From Roseateles subflavus (GTDB lineage Bacteria > Pseudomonadota > Gammaproteobacteria > Burkholderiales > Burkholderiaceae_C), in the NCBI RefSeq assembly GCF_030285365.1, contig NZ_JASVDS010000009.1:45941-109940 (forward strand): a DNA stretch of 64,000 nucleotides, in the 5' to 3' direction. Shown piece by piece: positions 7,803 to 16,783 of the stretch (position 1 is the stretch's first letter; every line of letters begins with the position of its first letter). The position numbers were made by a program, and so were the translations under genes. The notes beneath the pieces are model-generated. The model did not search any database. It had not been told where the DNA came from and saw nothing but the letters and a program-made list of their open reading frames with translations.

Positions 7803-8372
7803 ATGAGCATCGCCCCCGCCGAGCTGGAAAGCCTGCGCCCCCAGCTCCTGAAATACGCCCGGCTCCAGCTGCGCAACGACGCCTGGGCCGAGGACGCCGT
7901 GTCCGAGACGCTCCTGGCCGCCCTCGAGCGTCCCGATGGCTTCGCCGGGCGCTCCCAACTCAAGACCTGGCTCGTCGGCGTCCTCAAGCACAAGCTGGTG
8001 GACCAGATCCGGCGCAACAGCAAGGAGCTGTCCACCACCCGGGACGACGACGTCGACCTCGACGACCAGCTCTTCGACAGCACCGGTCACTGGCGCGAAG
8101 CCCCGACGGACTGGGGAGACGACCCCGAGCAGGCCCTGCGCCAGCTGGACTTCATGCGCGTACTCGAGGCCTGCGTGGACAAGCTGCCGGGCCAGCAGGG
8201 CCGGCTGTTCATGATGCGCGAATGGCTGGAACTCGATACCGAGGAAATCTGTAAGGCGCTGGCCATCAGCCCGACCAATCTGTGGGTGATGCTTCACCGG
8301 GCGCGGCTGAGGCTGCGCGAATGTCTTGAGCTGAACTGGTTTGCGGGCACCGGCCCGGGAGCTGCTGCATGA
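7803..8372 (+). CDS. ECF-type RNA polymerase sigma factor of the bufferin locus
   Basis: Group IV sigma factor of 189 residues. Region 2 covers about residues 8-60 ([21 protein letters not shown], then [17 protein letters not shown]) and region 4 about 115-170 ([21 protein letters not shown], then [20 protein letters not shown]). An acidic linker ([12 protein letters not shown]) separates them. It overlaps the following zinc-finger gene by four bases (ATGA), the normal sigma/anti-sigma layout, and is divergent from bufABCD. Sigma factors of this subgroup often accompany DUF2282 loci, so it probably drives them under metal or oxidative stress; the signal is not visible in sequence. Confidence 0.9.
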   Translation: MSIAPAELESLRPQLLKYARLQLRNDAWAEDAVSETLLAALERPDGFAGRSQLKTWLVGVLKHKLVDQIRRNSKELSTTRDDDVDLDDQLFDSTGHWREAPTDWGDDPEQALRQLDFMRVLEACVDKLPGQQGRLFMMREWLELDTEEICKALAISPTNLWVMLHRARLRLRECLELNWFAGTGPGAAA

Positions 8373-8596
8373 AACTCCTCCGCCCCCTGCTGATCCGCCT
8401 GCTGCCCAGTTGCCGCCAGGTCACCGAGATGCTCCTGCTGGCCCAGGAGCGCCCGCCCAGCACGCGGGAGCGCCTGCTGGTGGCGATCCACATGCCCCTG
8501 TGCGCTGCCTGTCCGCGCTTTCGCCAACAACTGTCGCTGATGAAGCAGGCCAGCGCGCGCTGGCGCCGCTACAGCGAGGACGAAGGGCTCGGCTGA
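8369..8596 (+). CDS. small zinc-finger anti-sigma-like protein
   Basis: A 75-residue soluble protein with an H-x3-C-x2-C element (HMPLCAACP, about residues 41-49) and an earlier Cys15, the arrangement of zf-HC2 anti-sigma domains. There is no transmembrane segment, so it would act in the cytosol. It is translationally coupled to the ECF sigma gene by an ATGA overlap, which supports it as that factor's regulator. Such proteins are short and poorly conserved; the function is inferred from the motif and context. Confidence 0.75.
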   Translation: MKLLRPLLIRLLPSCRQVTEMLLLAQERPPSTRERLLVAIHMPLCAACPRFRQQLSLMKQASARWRRYSEDEGLG

Positions 8597-8762
8597 TGCC
8601 AGCCTGCCCCGTCTGCGCGGCGGCGGCGACACAACAGCCGCCCCATCGGCCGCCAGTTCCGGCTATGCCCTCCCCGCCCTAGCGATTAGCATGCAGCCGT
8701 GGCCCGCCGCTTGGGGCAGCCGCCGCCGGTGTGCACGACCACCCCGCCTCTGGAGCGCCTTG

Positions 8763-11291
8763 ATGAACGACCTTTCCGCGACGATTGACTGGCCCGAACC
8801 GGGTCAAGGATCGGGCGCGGGTCCCGGTGGCGGCTCCGGCACCGTCTTCACCTGGCCCTCCCCGCCCTTCGCCGCCTACGCACCGATCGTCCCCAGCGAG
8901 GCCCCCCAGCCCTGCGAGGTGCTGGGCCTGAACAACAGCCGCACGCAGGGGCAGCTGCTGCGCATGCTGGCCCGCGAGCGTGCCGCCCAGCTGCTGGTGC
9001 CGCCGGCGCGCAGCCCGGTCGCGCTGAAGTTCACCCAGTTCCGCGCTCTGAAGCTGCAGCAGGTGATCCCTGCAACACCGCGCCAGGACGCCCCTGCCTC
9101 GGCGCTGGCCCTGGACGAGCGCCCGCGGGTGGAATTCCGGGTGCGCTTCGCGGGCGGCGGCGAGCTCAAGGGCATGACCATCGGCCACCACGAGGACGCC
9201 ATGGGGCTCTTCCTCTTCGTGCCGGTCAGCGAGTTCGACGACGCGGTGCGCTGCGTCTTCCTGCCCACCGAGAGCATGGCCGGCTTCGAGATCGGCGAAC
9301 GCCTGGGCGACGTGCTGGTCAAGGAGCAGCTCGTCCGCACCGAAGACATCGAGGCCGCGGCCGAGGAGCAGCAGAAGCTGCGCAGCCAGCGGGTGGGCGA
9401 CATCCTGCTTGCACGGCAGATCGTGACGCCGGAGCAGCTCCTGCTGGCCATCGAGCAGCAGGCCCGCATGCCCATGGTGCGCATCGGCGAGGCCCTGCTG
9501 GCCATGGAGCTGATCAGCTACGACCAGCTCGAGGACGCCCTCGCCCAGCAGCGCAGCGACCGCTCGATCCCGCTGGGCGAGCTGCTGGTGCGCAAGGGCA
9601 TCGTGACGCGCCAGCAGCTGCAGTCCGCCCTCGCCCGCAAGATGGGCTACCCGCTCGTGGACGTGGATCGTTTCCCCGTCGAGCCGGACGCCGTGCGCAA
9701 GCTGCCGTATTCCGTGGCCCGCCGCCTGGAAGTGCTGCCGCTGGTCCTGCGGGACGGGCGGCTGATCGTCGCGATGGAGGACCCCACGCGGCGCGACGCG
9801 CTCGACGAGATCGAGTTCGTCACCCAGCTCAAGGTGGCGCCGGCCCTGACCAAGGTCGGCAGCCTGCAGCTGGCGCTGCCCGGCACCTACGACCGCTTCG
9901 GCAATGACGCCATCACGCCGCGCGACCTGCCCCAGACGAGCCTGCAGCCCGATTTCGAGTTCGACAACACCGACAAGCTGATCGAGAGCCTCGAGCGCGA
10001 GGTCAGCGAGCGCGGCGGCCGGGACGACGAGCCGCAGATCGAGCAGTCGGACAACTCGCTGGTGCGCCTGATCAACACGATGATCATCGAGGCCAGCCAG
10101 CAGGGCGTTTCCGACATCCACATCGAAACCCATCCTGGGCGCGAGAAGCTCAAGATCCGCTTCCGGCGCGACGGGCAGATGCAGCCCTACCTCGAGCTGC
10201 CGCACACCTACCGCAACGCCATGATCGCCCGCATCAAGATCATGTGTGACCTCGACATCTCGGAGCGCCGCAAGCCGCAGGACGGCAAGATCAACTTTGC
10301 CCGCTTCTCGCCGCAGCACCGCCTGGAGCTGCGCGTAGCGACCATCCCGACGAACAACGGCCTGGAAGACGTCGTGATGCGGCTGCTGTCCTCGGCCCGG
10401 CCGCTGCCGATGGAGAAGCTCGGCCTCACGCCCGACAACATGCGCCGCCTGACGAGCGCCATTGAGCGCCCTTACGGCATGGTGCTGTGCGTGGGCCCCA
10501 CGGGCTCGGGCAAGACGACGACGCTGCACTCGGTGCTCTCCCACATCAACACGCCCGAGCGCAAGATCTGGACGGCGGAGGACCCGGTCGAGATCACCCA
10601 GGCCGGACTGCGCCAGGTGCAGGTGAATCCCAAGATCGACTGGACCTTCGCCAAGGCGCTGCGCGCCTTCCTGCGCGCCGACCCGGACGTGATCATGGTG
10701 GGCGAGATCCGCGACGAGGAAACGGCGCAGATCGCCGTCGAGGCCTCGCTCACGGGCCACCTGGTGCTCTCCACGCTGCACACCAACAGCGCCCCCGAGA
10801 CCGTCACCCGCCTGCTCGACATGGGCATGGACCCCTTCAACTTTGCCGACTCCCTGCTGGCCGTGCTCGCCCAGCGGCTGGTGCGGCGGCTGTGCCCGCA
10901 CTGCCTCAAGAGCTCGCCCCTGCCGGCGGCCGACCTCGAGGAGCTGGTGGAGGACTTTCTGCACGCCTTCCCGCAAGACATCCGGCCGGGCCGTGACGGG
11001 CTGCTCACGGAATGGCGCCAGCTCCATGGCAGCCAGGGCCAGCTGATGCACTATCACAGCGCAGGCTGCCCCCAGTGCGACAACACCGGTTTCAAGGGCC
11101 GGGCCGGGCTGCACGAGCTGCTGAGCGTCTCGCGCGAGGTCCGTCGCCTGATCCAGACCGGCGCGCGCGCCGAGCAGATCCAGCACCAGGCGCTCCAGGA
11201 AGGCATGCGCACCCTGCGCCAGGACGGCATCGTCAAGGTTCTGCAAGGCATCACCACCCTGGGCGAGGTCCGCGCCACCAGCAACGCATGA
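8763..11291 (+). CDS. GspE/PilB-type ATPase with MshEN domains, first copy
   Basis: Type IV pilus/type II secretion assembly ATPase of 842 residues. The N-terminal third carries MshEN-like repeats, e.g. IGERLGDVLVKEQLV and VRIGEALLAMELISYDQLED, followed by an IPLGELLVRKGIVT repeat; this domain binds c-di-GMP in MshE. The motor has Walker A GPTGSGKTTT near residue 580, DPDVIMVGEIRD, and the C-terminal zinc motif CPHC...CPQC. The ATG at 8763 with GGAG upstream is chosen over an in-frame ATG at 8691. Its stop overlaps the start of a second, shorter ATPase, an unusual duplication for an MSHA locus. Confidence 0.88.
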   Translation: MNDLSATIDWPEPGQGSGAGPGGGSGTVFTWPSPPFAAYAPIVPSEAPQPCEVLGLNNSRTQGQLLRMLARERAAQLLVPPARSPVALKFTQFRALKLQQVIPATPRQDAPASALALDERPRVEFRVRFAGGGELKGMTIGHHEDAMGLFLFVPVSEFDDAVRCVFLPTESMAGFEIGERLGDVLVKEQLVRTEDIEAAAEEQQKLRSQRVGDILLARQIVTPEQLLLAIEQQARMPMVRIGEALLAMELISYDQLEDALAQQRSDRSIPLGELLVRKGIVTRQQLQSALARKMGYPLVDVDRFPVEPDAVRKLPYSVARRLEVLPLVLRDGRLIVAMEDPTRRDALDEIEFVTQLKVAPALTKVGSLQLALPGTYDRFGNDAITPRDLPQTSLQPDFEFDNTDKLIESLEREVSERGGRDDEPQIEQSDNSLVRLINTMIIEASQQGVSDIHIETHPGREKLKIRFRRDGQMQPYLELPHTYRNAMIARIKIMCDLDISERRKPQDGKINFARFSPQHRLELRVATIPTNNGLEDVVMRLLSSARPLPMEKLGLTPDNMRRLTSAIERPYGMVLCVGPTGSGKTTTLHSVLSHINTPERKIWTAEDPVEITQAGLRQVQVNPKIDWTFAKALRAFLRADPDVIMVGEIRDEETAQIAVEASLTGHLVLSTLHTNSAPETVTRLLDMGMDPFNFADSLLAVLAQRLVRRLCPHCLKSSPLPAADLEELVEDFLHAFPQDIRPGRDGLLTEWRQLHGSQGQLMHYHSAGCPQCDNTGFKGRAGLHELLSVSREVRRLIQTGARAEQIQHQALQEGMRTLRQDGIVKVLQGITTLGEVRATSNA

Positions 11292-13048
11292 ACCCGATGG
11301 ACAGCAACAGCACCGCCACCGCCTCCAACCCCGACGCCGAACGCAACAGCGGCCGGCCGCAGAAGCTGCGGCTTGGCGATGTGCTCGTCCAGCAGGAACT
11401 GATCACCCAGCAGCAGCTGGAACAGGCCCTCGAACTGCAGCGCAGCAGCGGCAAGAAGCTCGGCCGCCTGCTCATCGACGCCGGCCTGATCACCGAGGAG
11501 GCGCTCGCGCACGTGCTGGCCCGGCAACTGCGCATCCCCTTCGTCAACCTCAAGACCTTCCCGCTCAAGACGGAGCTGGTCCGCCAGCTGCCTGAGACGC
11601 CGGCCCGTCGTTTCCGCGCGCTCGTGCTGGAAGAGCGCAACGACACCCTGCTCGTCGCGATGGCGGATCCGCTGGACCTGTTCGCCTACGACGAGCTGTC
11701 CCGCCTGCTGAAGCGCCGCATCGCGATGGCCGTGGTGGCCGAGAGCCAGCTGCCGGCGGCCTTCGACCGCCACTACCGGCGCAGCGAGGAGATCTCCGGC
11801 CTCGCCAAGGCGCTGGAGCGCGACATCGGCGACGCCGTGGACTTTGGCGCGCTGCAGGCGAGCGTCGGCCAGGAAGGCGCGCCCGTGGTGCGCCTGCTGC
11901 AGTCGGTGTTCGAGGACGCCAGCCAGGCGGGCGCCTCCGATGTCCACATCGAGCCCCAGGAAAGCGAGCTGCTGATCCGCACCCGCATCGACGGCCAGCT
12001 CCAGGTCCAGACCCAGGCTGACAAGCGCATCGCCCCGGCCCTCGCCCAGCGCCTGAAGCTGATGGCCGCGCTCGACATCTCCGAGAAGCGCCTGCCCCAG
12101 GACGGCCGCTTCACGCTGCGCCTGCGCGACAAGACCATCGACGTGCGCCTCTCCACCCTGCCCGGCCAGTACGGCGAATCGGTGGTGATGCGGCTGCTGG
12201 GCCAGGGCACCGCCGTGCGGCGCCTGCACCAGCTCGACATGCCCGCGGACATGCTCGCCCGCTTCCGCGAGATCCTCACGCAGCAGGCCGGCATGGTGCT
12301 GGTGACGGGCCCCACGGGCTCCGGCAAGACGACCACGCTCTATGCGGCCCTGGCCGAGCTCGATGCCGAGAAGAGCAAGATCATCACCGTGGAGGACCCG
12401 GTGGAGTACCGCCTCCCGGGCCTGACGCAGGTGCAGGTCAACGACAAGATCGAGCTGGACTTCGCCCGCGTGCTGCGCGCCACCTTGCGCCAGGATCCGG
12501 ACGTCATCCTCGTCGGGGAAATGCGGGACGCCCAGACGGTGGAGATCGGCCTGCGCGCGGCCATCACCGGGCACATGGTGCTCTCCACGCTGCACACCCG
12601 CGACAGCCTCAGCACGCCCTTCCGCCTGCTCGACATGGGCGCCCCGCCCTTCATGGTGGCCAGCTCGCTGCAGGCTGTCTTCGCCCAGCGGCTGTTGCGG
12701 GCCGTCTGCCCGCAATGTGCCGAACCCCACCACCCCAATGCGCAGGAGCGTGCCTGGCTGGAGGCCGTGGCCGGGCCCGAGGCAGATGCCGTGCAGAGTG
12801 TGCGCGGCCCCGGCTGCTCCCACTGCAACGGCACCGGCTACCAGGGGCGCCGGGGCATCTACGAGATGCTCGAGATGAACGCCGACATGTCCCTCGCCGT
12901 GCAGCGCGGGGACGCCGGCGGCTTCATGGCGGCGGCGCGGGAATCCCTGCGCGGCCAGACGCTCGCCGACCGCAGCCTGGCCCTCGTCAAGGCGGGCAAG
13001 ACCACGCTGGCCGAAGCCATGCGCATCGGCGTCGACCAGGGCGACTGA
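11288..13048 (+). CDS. mshE: MSHA pilus extension ATPase MshE
   Basis: The product (586 residues) powers pilus extension at the inner-membrane base. An MshEN domain occupies about residues 25-170 with RLGDVLVQQELITQQQLEQA and KLGRLLIDAGLITEEAL, the repeat that binds c-di-GMP in Vibrio MshE. The ATPase core has Walker A GPTGSGKTTT (about 341-350), DPDVILVGEMRD, and a CPQC...CSHC zinc site. It overlaps the previous ATPase by ATGA and is followed two bases later by mshG. Its length and single MshEN domain match canonical MshE better than the first copy. Confidence 0.9.
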   Translation: MNPMDSNSTATASNPDAERNSGRPQKLRLGDVLVQQELITQQQLEQALELQRSSGKKLGRLLIDAGLITEEALAHVLARQLRIPFVNLKTFPLKTELVRQLPETPARRFRALVLEERNDTLLVAMADPLDLFAYDELSRLLKRRIAMAVVAESQLPAAFDRHYRRSEEISGLAKALERDIGDAVDFGALQASVGQEGAPVVRLLQSVFEDASQAGASDVHIEPQESELLIRTRIDGQLQVQTQADKRIAPALAQRLKLMAALDISEKRLPQDGRFTLRLRDKTIDVRLSTLPGQYGESVVMRLLGQGTAVRRLHQLDMPADMLARFREILTQQAGMVLVTGPTGSGKTTTLYAALAELDAEKSKIITVEDPVEYRLPGLTQVQVNDKIELDFARVLRATLRQDPDVILVGEMRDAQTVEIGLRAAITGHMVLSTLHTRDSLSTPFRLLDMGAPPFMVASSLQAVFAQRLLRAVCPQCAEPHHPNAQERAWLEAVAGPEADAVQSVRGPGCSHCNGTGYQGRRGIYEMLEMNADMSLAVQRGDAGGFMAAARESLRGQTLADRSLALVKAGKTTLAEAMRIGVDQGD

Positions 13049-13050
13049 CG

Positions 13051-14286
13051 ATGAAGAGCTTCACCTGGGAAGGCCGCAACGGCCGGGGCGAGCGGGTCCG
13101 CGGCAGCACGGATGCCGACAGCAGCGATGCCGTCGCCGCGCAGCTGATGGCCGGCGGGGTGATCCCCGTGACCATCGAGGCGAGTCCGCAGAAGAGCCTC
13201 GCGGACACCTCGCCATCGTGGTGGGACCAGCTTCGCCGGGCGCCGGTGAGCACTGACGACTGCCTCATCCTGACCCGGCAGCTCTACACCCTCCAGAAGG
13301 CCGGCGTGCCCATCCTGCGCTCGCTGGCCGGCCTCGAGGCCTCGACCTCACAGGCCAGCCTCATCGCGCTGCTGCAGGACCTGCGTGCCAGCCTGGACCA
13401 GGGCCGCGAACTGTCCGCCGCCATGGCGCGCCACCCCGACATCTTCAGCCCCTTCTACATCGCCATGATGCAGGTCGGCGAGATGACGGGCCGCATGCCC
13501 GAGGTGCTGCTGCGTCTGGCCCAGCACCTGGAGTTCGAGCTGGACACCCGGGCGCGCATCAAGCAGGCCCTGCGCTACCCGGTCATGGTGCTGGCGGCGA
13601 TCGCCATCGCCATCGTCGTCCTCAACATCTTCGTGCTGCCCACCTTCGCCAACGTCTTCGCCGGCTTCAAGGCCGAGCTGCCCCTCATGACGCGGCTGCT
13701 GCTGGGCTTCTCGGCCTGGATGGTGCGCTGGTGGCCGCTGCTGCTGGCCGGCGCCGTGGGCCTGCTGCTGGCGGTGCGGGCCTGGCTGGCCACGCCGGAC
13801 GGCCGCTATCGCTGGGATCGGCTCAAGCTGCGCCTGCCCATCGCCGGCCCCATCGTGCTCAAGGCGACGCTGGCGCGCTTCGCCCGCAGCTTCGCGCTGG
13901 CCACCAAGAGCGGCGTTCCCATCAGCCAGGCCATGCTCGTGGTGTCCCGGACGGTCGAGAACGCCTTCATCGCGAGCCGCGTGGAGCAGATGCGCGAGGG
14001 CGTCGAGCGCGGCGAGAGCATCTCGCGCTGCGCCACCGCCGCGGGCGTCTTCACGCCCATCGTGCTGCAGATGGTCGCGGTGGGCGAGGAGACCGGCGAG
14101 CTCGACCAGCTGCTGCTGGAAATCGCCGAGATGTACGAGCGCGAGACCGACTACGCCATCAAGGGCCTGTCCGCCGCCATCGAGCCGCTGCTGCTGTTCG
14201 TCATCGGCGTGATGGTCTTCGTGCTCGCGCTGGGCGTGTTCATGCCCCTCTGGAACCTGGGCCAGGCCGCCATGGGCCGCCACTGA
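13051..14286 (+). CDS. mshG: MSHA pilus inner-membrane platform protein MshG (GspF/PilC family)
   Basis: Polytopic platform protein of 411 residues around which the ATPase assembles pilin. Two T2SSF domains are evident: the first around LTRQLYTLQKAGVPILRSL (about 70-190) and the second around FARSFALATKSGVPISQAM (about 275-395). Hydrophobic segments lie at about 180-210, 220-245 and 378-400. It starts directly after mshE. A structured 188-base gap separates it from the major pilin gene. Confidence 0.92.
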   Translation: MKSFTWEGRNGRGERVRGSTDADSSDAVAAQLMAGGVIPVTIEASPQKSLADTSPSWWDQLRRAPVSTDDCLILTRQLYTLQKAGVPILRSLAGLEASTSQASLIALLQDLRASLDQGRELSAAMARHPDIFSPFYIAMMQVGEMTGRMPEVLLRLAQHLEFELDTRARIKQALRYPVMVLAAIAIAIVVLNIFVLPTFANVFAGFKAELPLMTRLLLGFSAWMVRWWPLLLAGAVGLLLAVRAWLATPDGRYRWDRLKLRLPIAGPIVLKATLARFARSFALATKSGVPISQAMLVVSRTVENAFIASRVEQMREGVERGESISRCATAAGVFTPIVLQMVAVGEETGELDQLLLEIAEMYERETDYAIKGLSAAIEPLLLFVIGVMVFVLALGVFMPLWNLGQAAMGRH

Positions 14287-14294
14287 TATCGAAG

Positions 14295-14348
14295 CGGAGC
14301 TTGATCTGGCGCCAGGAATTGCGATGCTGGCGCAACAGCTTAGCTCCG
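14295..14348 (+). promoter_or_regulatory. nested inverted repeats between mshG and the pilin gene
   Basis: CGGAGCT (14295-14301) and AGCTCCG (14342-14348) form the outer arms, and a perfect palindrome CTGGCGCCAG (14306-14315) lies between them. There is no run of T after the right arm, so a classical intrinsic terminator is unlikely. It may protect or process the mRNA so that pilin is made in excess over the ATPases, or serve as an operator. Function is inferred only from position. Confidence 0.35.
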
Positions 14349-14474
14349 TTCGTGAAAGAAGTCCTTCACCCTGCGGCATGATTGCCGCTACCGTAGTCCT
14401 ACATCCGGTCTTGGAGTGGAGGCGTGGGCCGTCACGCCGGATGCAGGCACAGCCTGAACAACGGAGCTATTCGC

Positions 14475-14852
14475 ATGCGCAAGAACAATCAAGCGGGTTT
14501 CACCCTCATCGAACTCGTGATGGTCATCGTGATCCTGGGCGCCCTCGCCGCCATCGCCCTGCCGAAGTTCGTCGATTTCGGCAGTGACGCCAAGGCCGCC
14601 GCCGTCCAGGGCGTGGCGGGCGCGCTGAGCTCGGCCTCGGCCATCAACTATGCCCAGCGCAAGCTCAATTCGTCGAACGGTTCCGCCGTCACGAACTGCA
14701 CGAGCGTGGGCCCCCTGCTGCAGGCAGGCGCGCTGCCGTCCGGCTACACCATCACCTCCGCCCCCATCGCCGCCGACGCGACCAACGCGGGCTGCGTGGT
14801 GACCGGCCCCGGCCCGGCCAGCGCCGCCTTCACCGCCACCGGCATCCTGTGA
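14475..14852 (+). CDS. mshA: MSHA-like major type IV pilin
   Basis: Type IVa prepilin of 125 residues with a short basic leader (MRKNNQAG) cut before Phe in AG/FTLIELVMVIVILGALAAIALP, the prepilin peptidase site with Glu5 of the mature form. The two later cysteines (NCTSVG and GCVVTG) could form the pilin disulphide. An ATG with GGAG eight bases upstream sets the start. It follows a structured gap after mshG and is joined to the next pilin by a GTGA overlap. Its position as the first pilin argues for the major subunit; abundance is inferred. Confidence 0.88.
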   Translation: MRKNNQAGFTLIELVMVIVILGALAAIALPKFVDFGSDAKAAAVQGVAGALSSASAINYAQRKLNSSNGSAVTNCTSVGPLLQAGALPSGYTITSAPIAADATNAGCVVTGPGPASAAFTATGIL

Positions 14853-15313
14853 TCCCGGCGGGAGTCCGCCCGATCCGTCAGGCGGGCTTCACGCTGATCG
14901 AACTGATCATCACCCTGGTGCTCGTCGCAGCACTGGCGGTGGTGGCAGTGCCCAAGTTCGCCGACCTCGACAGCTGGCGCCTGCGGGCTTTCGGGGACGA
15001 CCTCCGCTCGGCCTGCCAGGACATGCAGCGCCGGGCGATGAACCAGCGCCGCGCCATCGTGGCCACGTTCTCGAGCACCGGCGCGAGCTTTGCCTACAGT
15101 GGCGGCACCGTCATCGCCACGGTGAACTGCCCGGCACGCAACAGCCCCTGTCTCAGTCTTGCCAGCCCCGTCACCGCGACCTTCTTCGCCAGCAGCGACG
15201 GTCTGAGCAGCAACAGCGCCGGCGGGGCCCAGGACCTCACCGTCAGCCATGGCAGCTACAGCAAGGGCTACCGCCTTGAAAACGAAACGGGCCTCTTTCA
15301 CGCGCTTCCTTGA
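14849..15313 (+). CDS. mshC: MSHA minor pilin, MshC-like
   Basis: Prepilin of 154 residues with leader ending RQAG before FTLIELIITLVLVAALAVVAVP. The C-terminal region contains CPARNSPC and a hydrophobic beta-rich section. It begins at a GTG overlapping the mshA stop, so translation is coupled. Order after the major pilin and before mshD agrees with MshC; the sequence beyond the helix gives little specific support, so another minor pilin type is possible. Confidence 0.75.
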   Translation: MIPAGVRPIRQAGFTLIELIITLVLVAALAVVAVPKFADLDSWRLRAFGDDLRSACQDMQRRAMNQRRAIVATFSSTGASFAYSGGTVIATVNCPARNSPCLSLASPVTATFFASSDGLSSNSAGGAQDLTVSHGSYSKGYRLENETGLFHALP

Positions 15314-15342
15314 GGCGCCAGCACCGGCCCGCATGCACTAGC

Positions 15343-15951
15343 ATGCCCGCCATGCCCGCCATGCACGCGCGCCCGCGACTCCCCCCACGTTCGCACCGGT
15401 CGGCTGCCGGGCTGACCCTGATCGAGCTGCTGATGTTCATCATGGTGGTCGGCCTCGCGCTGGCCGCCGTGCTGCAGGTCTTCGCGCTGGCCACGAAGTC
15501 GAGCGCTGATCCGCAGGTCCAGCGTCAGGCACTGGCCATCGCCGAATCCCTGCTGCAGGAAGTGCAGCTGCAGCCCTTCACCTTCTGCGACCCGGACGAT
15601 GCCAACGTGGCCACGGCCACGAATGCCGCCGTGGGGGCAGGCACGTTGAACTGCGCCACGCAGGCCGAAAGCGCCATGGGCCCGGAAGCCGGTGAGACCC
15701 GCAGCGGCGTGCCCCAGTTCGACAACGTGAACGACTACCACGGCTTCAGCATGAACGGCATTGCCGACATCACCGGCACTGCCGTGACGGGCCTGGCCGA
15801 CTACAACGTGAGCGTCACGGTCGCGCCCGCGGGGCTGGGCGGCGTGGCCGCCGGAGACGCCCTGCGCATCACCGTGACCGTCACCGGCCCCGGCAGCACC
15901 TCCGTCACGCTGCAGGGCTACCGCACTCGCCATGCCCCGAATGCCGCCTGA
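15343..15951 (+). CDS. mshD: MSHA minor pilin, MshD-like
   Basis: Prepilin-like protein of about 202 residues. The cleavage motif is SAAG/LTLIELLMFIMVVGLALAAVL, with Leu rather than Phe at +1, as in many MshD proteins, and the segment VQRQALAIAESLLQEVQLQPF follows. Several ATG codons are close together (15343, 15352, 15361) and a TTG overlaps the previous stop at 15310; the first ATG is taken. It overlaps mshO by 20 bases. Role: minor subunit of the pilus tip or assembly complex. Confidence 0.82.
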   Translation: MPAMPAMHARPRLPPRSHRSAAGLTLIELLMFIMVVGLALAAVLQVFALATKSSADPQVQRQALAIAESLLQEVQLQPFTFCDPDDANVATATNAAVGAGTLNCATQAESAMGPEAGETRSGVPQFDNVNDYHGFSMNGIADITGTAVTGLADYNVSVTVAPAGLGGVAAGDALRITVTVTGPGSTSVTLQGYRTRHAPNAA

Positions 15952-16783
15952 CCGCCGCTCCTCTCCCCGCCAGCGTGGCTTCACGCTGATCGAGGCCGTC
16001 ATCGTCATCGTGGTGATGGGCGGGATCATTGCGGGCGTCTCCGTGTTCATCGGGCCCGCCGTGCGCGCCTACCTGGACAGTGCCGCCCGCGCCGATCTGG
16101 CGGCCCGGGCCGACCTCGCCCTGCGGCGCATGGCCCGTGACCTCGCGGATGCCCTGCCCAACAGCGTGCGCATCGTCTCCACTGCCAGCAGCACGACGAT
16201 GGAGCTCATTCCCACGACGGGTGCCGCGCGCTACCAGACCGAGGGCCCAGGTGCCCTGGCTTTCGGTACCGCGGCCACCAGCTTCAATCTCGTCGGCGCG
16301 GGCCTCACGATGAGCGCCAACCAGAACCTCGTCTGGTACAACCTCGGGCCGCTGATCCCCGACGCCAACGCCTACGCCGCCGTCAGCAACACCAGCAACC
16401 GACGCATCGCCAGCAACGCCGCCGGCCCTGCCAACGCCATCACGCTGGTCAGCAACCCCGGCCTGCCCGTGAGCCTCATGGCACCGCCCTTCCGCGTCTA
16501 TGCCGTCGGCACGCCAGTCACCTACCGCTGTGATCTGACGGCCCGCACCCTGACACGCTACAGCGGCTACGGCTTCGTGGCCGCCCAGCCGGATCCGCCC
16601 GCGGCGGGCAGCAGCGCCCTGCTCGCCAAGGGTGTGACCGACTGCAGCTTCACCTACGAGGGGCTCGTCGTCGCCTTCCGGGCCGGCACCGTGAACCTGC
16701 GCCTCTCGCTGCAGGCGGACACCATGCTGGGCACCGAAACCGTCCGCCTCTTCCGGGCCGTGCACGTGGACAACCTGCCATGA
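15932..16783 (+). CDS. mshO: MSHA minor pilin, MshO-like
   Basis: Prepilin of 283 residues with RQRG/FTLIEAVIVIVVMGGIIAGVSVF, then ARADLALRRMARDLADALPNSVR, the hallmark of MshO/GspJ-like minor pilins with Arg-rich amphipathic helix. Two cysteines (YRCDL and TDCSF) lie in the C-terminal half. It overlaps mshD upstream and the mshP start (ATGA) downstream. Larger than the other minor pilins, as expected for MshO. Confidence 0.85.
   Translation: MPRMPPDRRSSPRQRGFTLIEAVIVIVVMGGIIAGVSVFIGPAVRAYLDSAARADLAARADLALRRMARDLADALPNSVRIVSTASSTTMELIPTTGAARYQTEGPGALAFGTAATSFNLVGAGLTMSANQNLVWYNLGPLIPDANAYAAVSNTSNRRIASNAAGPANAITLVSNPGLPVSLMAPPFRVYAVGTPVTYRCDLTARTLTRYSGYGFVAAQPDPPAAGSSALLAKGVTDCSFTYEGLVVAFRAGTVNLRLSLQADTMLGTETVRLFRAVHVDNLP

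Noticed and set aside
8679..11246. Minus-strand open frame of 855 codons opposite the first MshEN ATPase gene.
   Set aside because: Antisense to a clear ATPase; no motif, composition typical of a shadow frame.
14306..14327. Possible sigma-54 promoter before the major pilin (TGGCGCC...ATTGC).
   Set aside because: The GG and GC elements are 11 bases apart instead of the strict 10, so sigma-54 recognition is unlikely.
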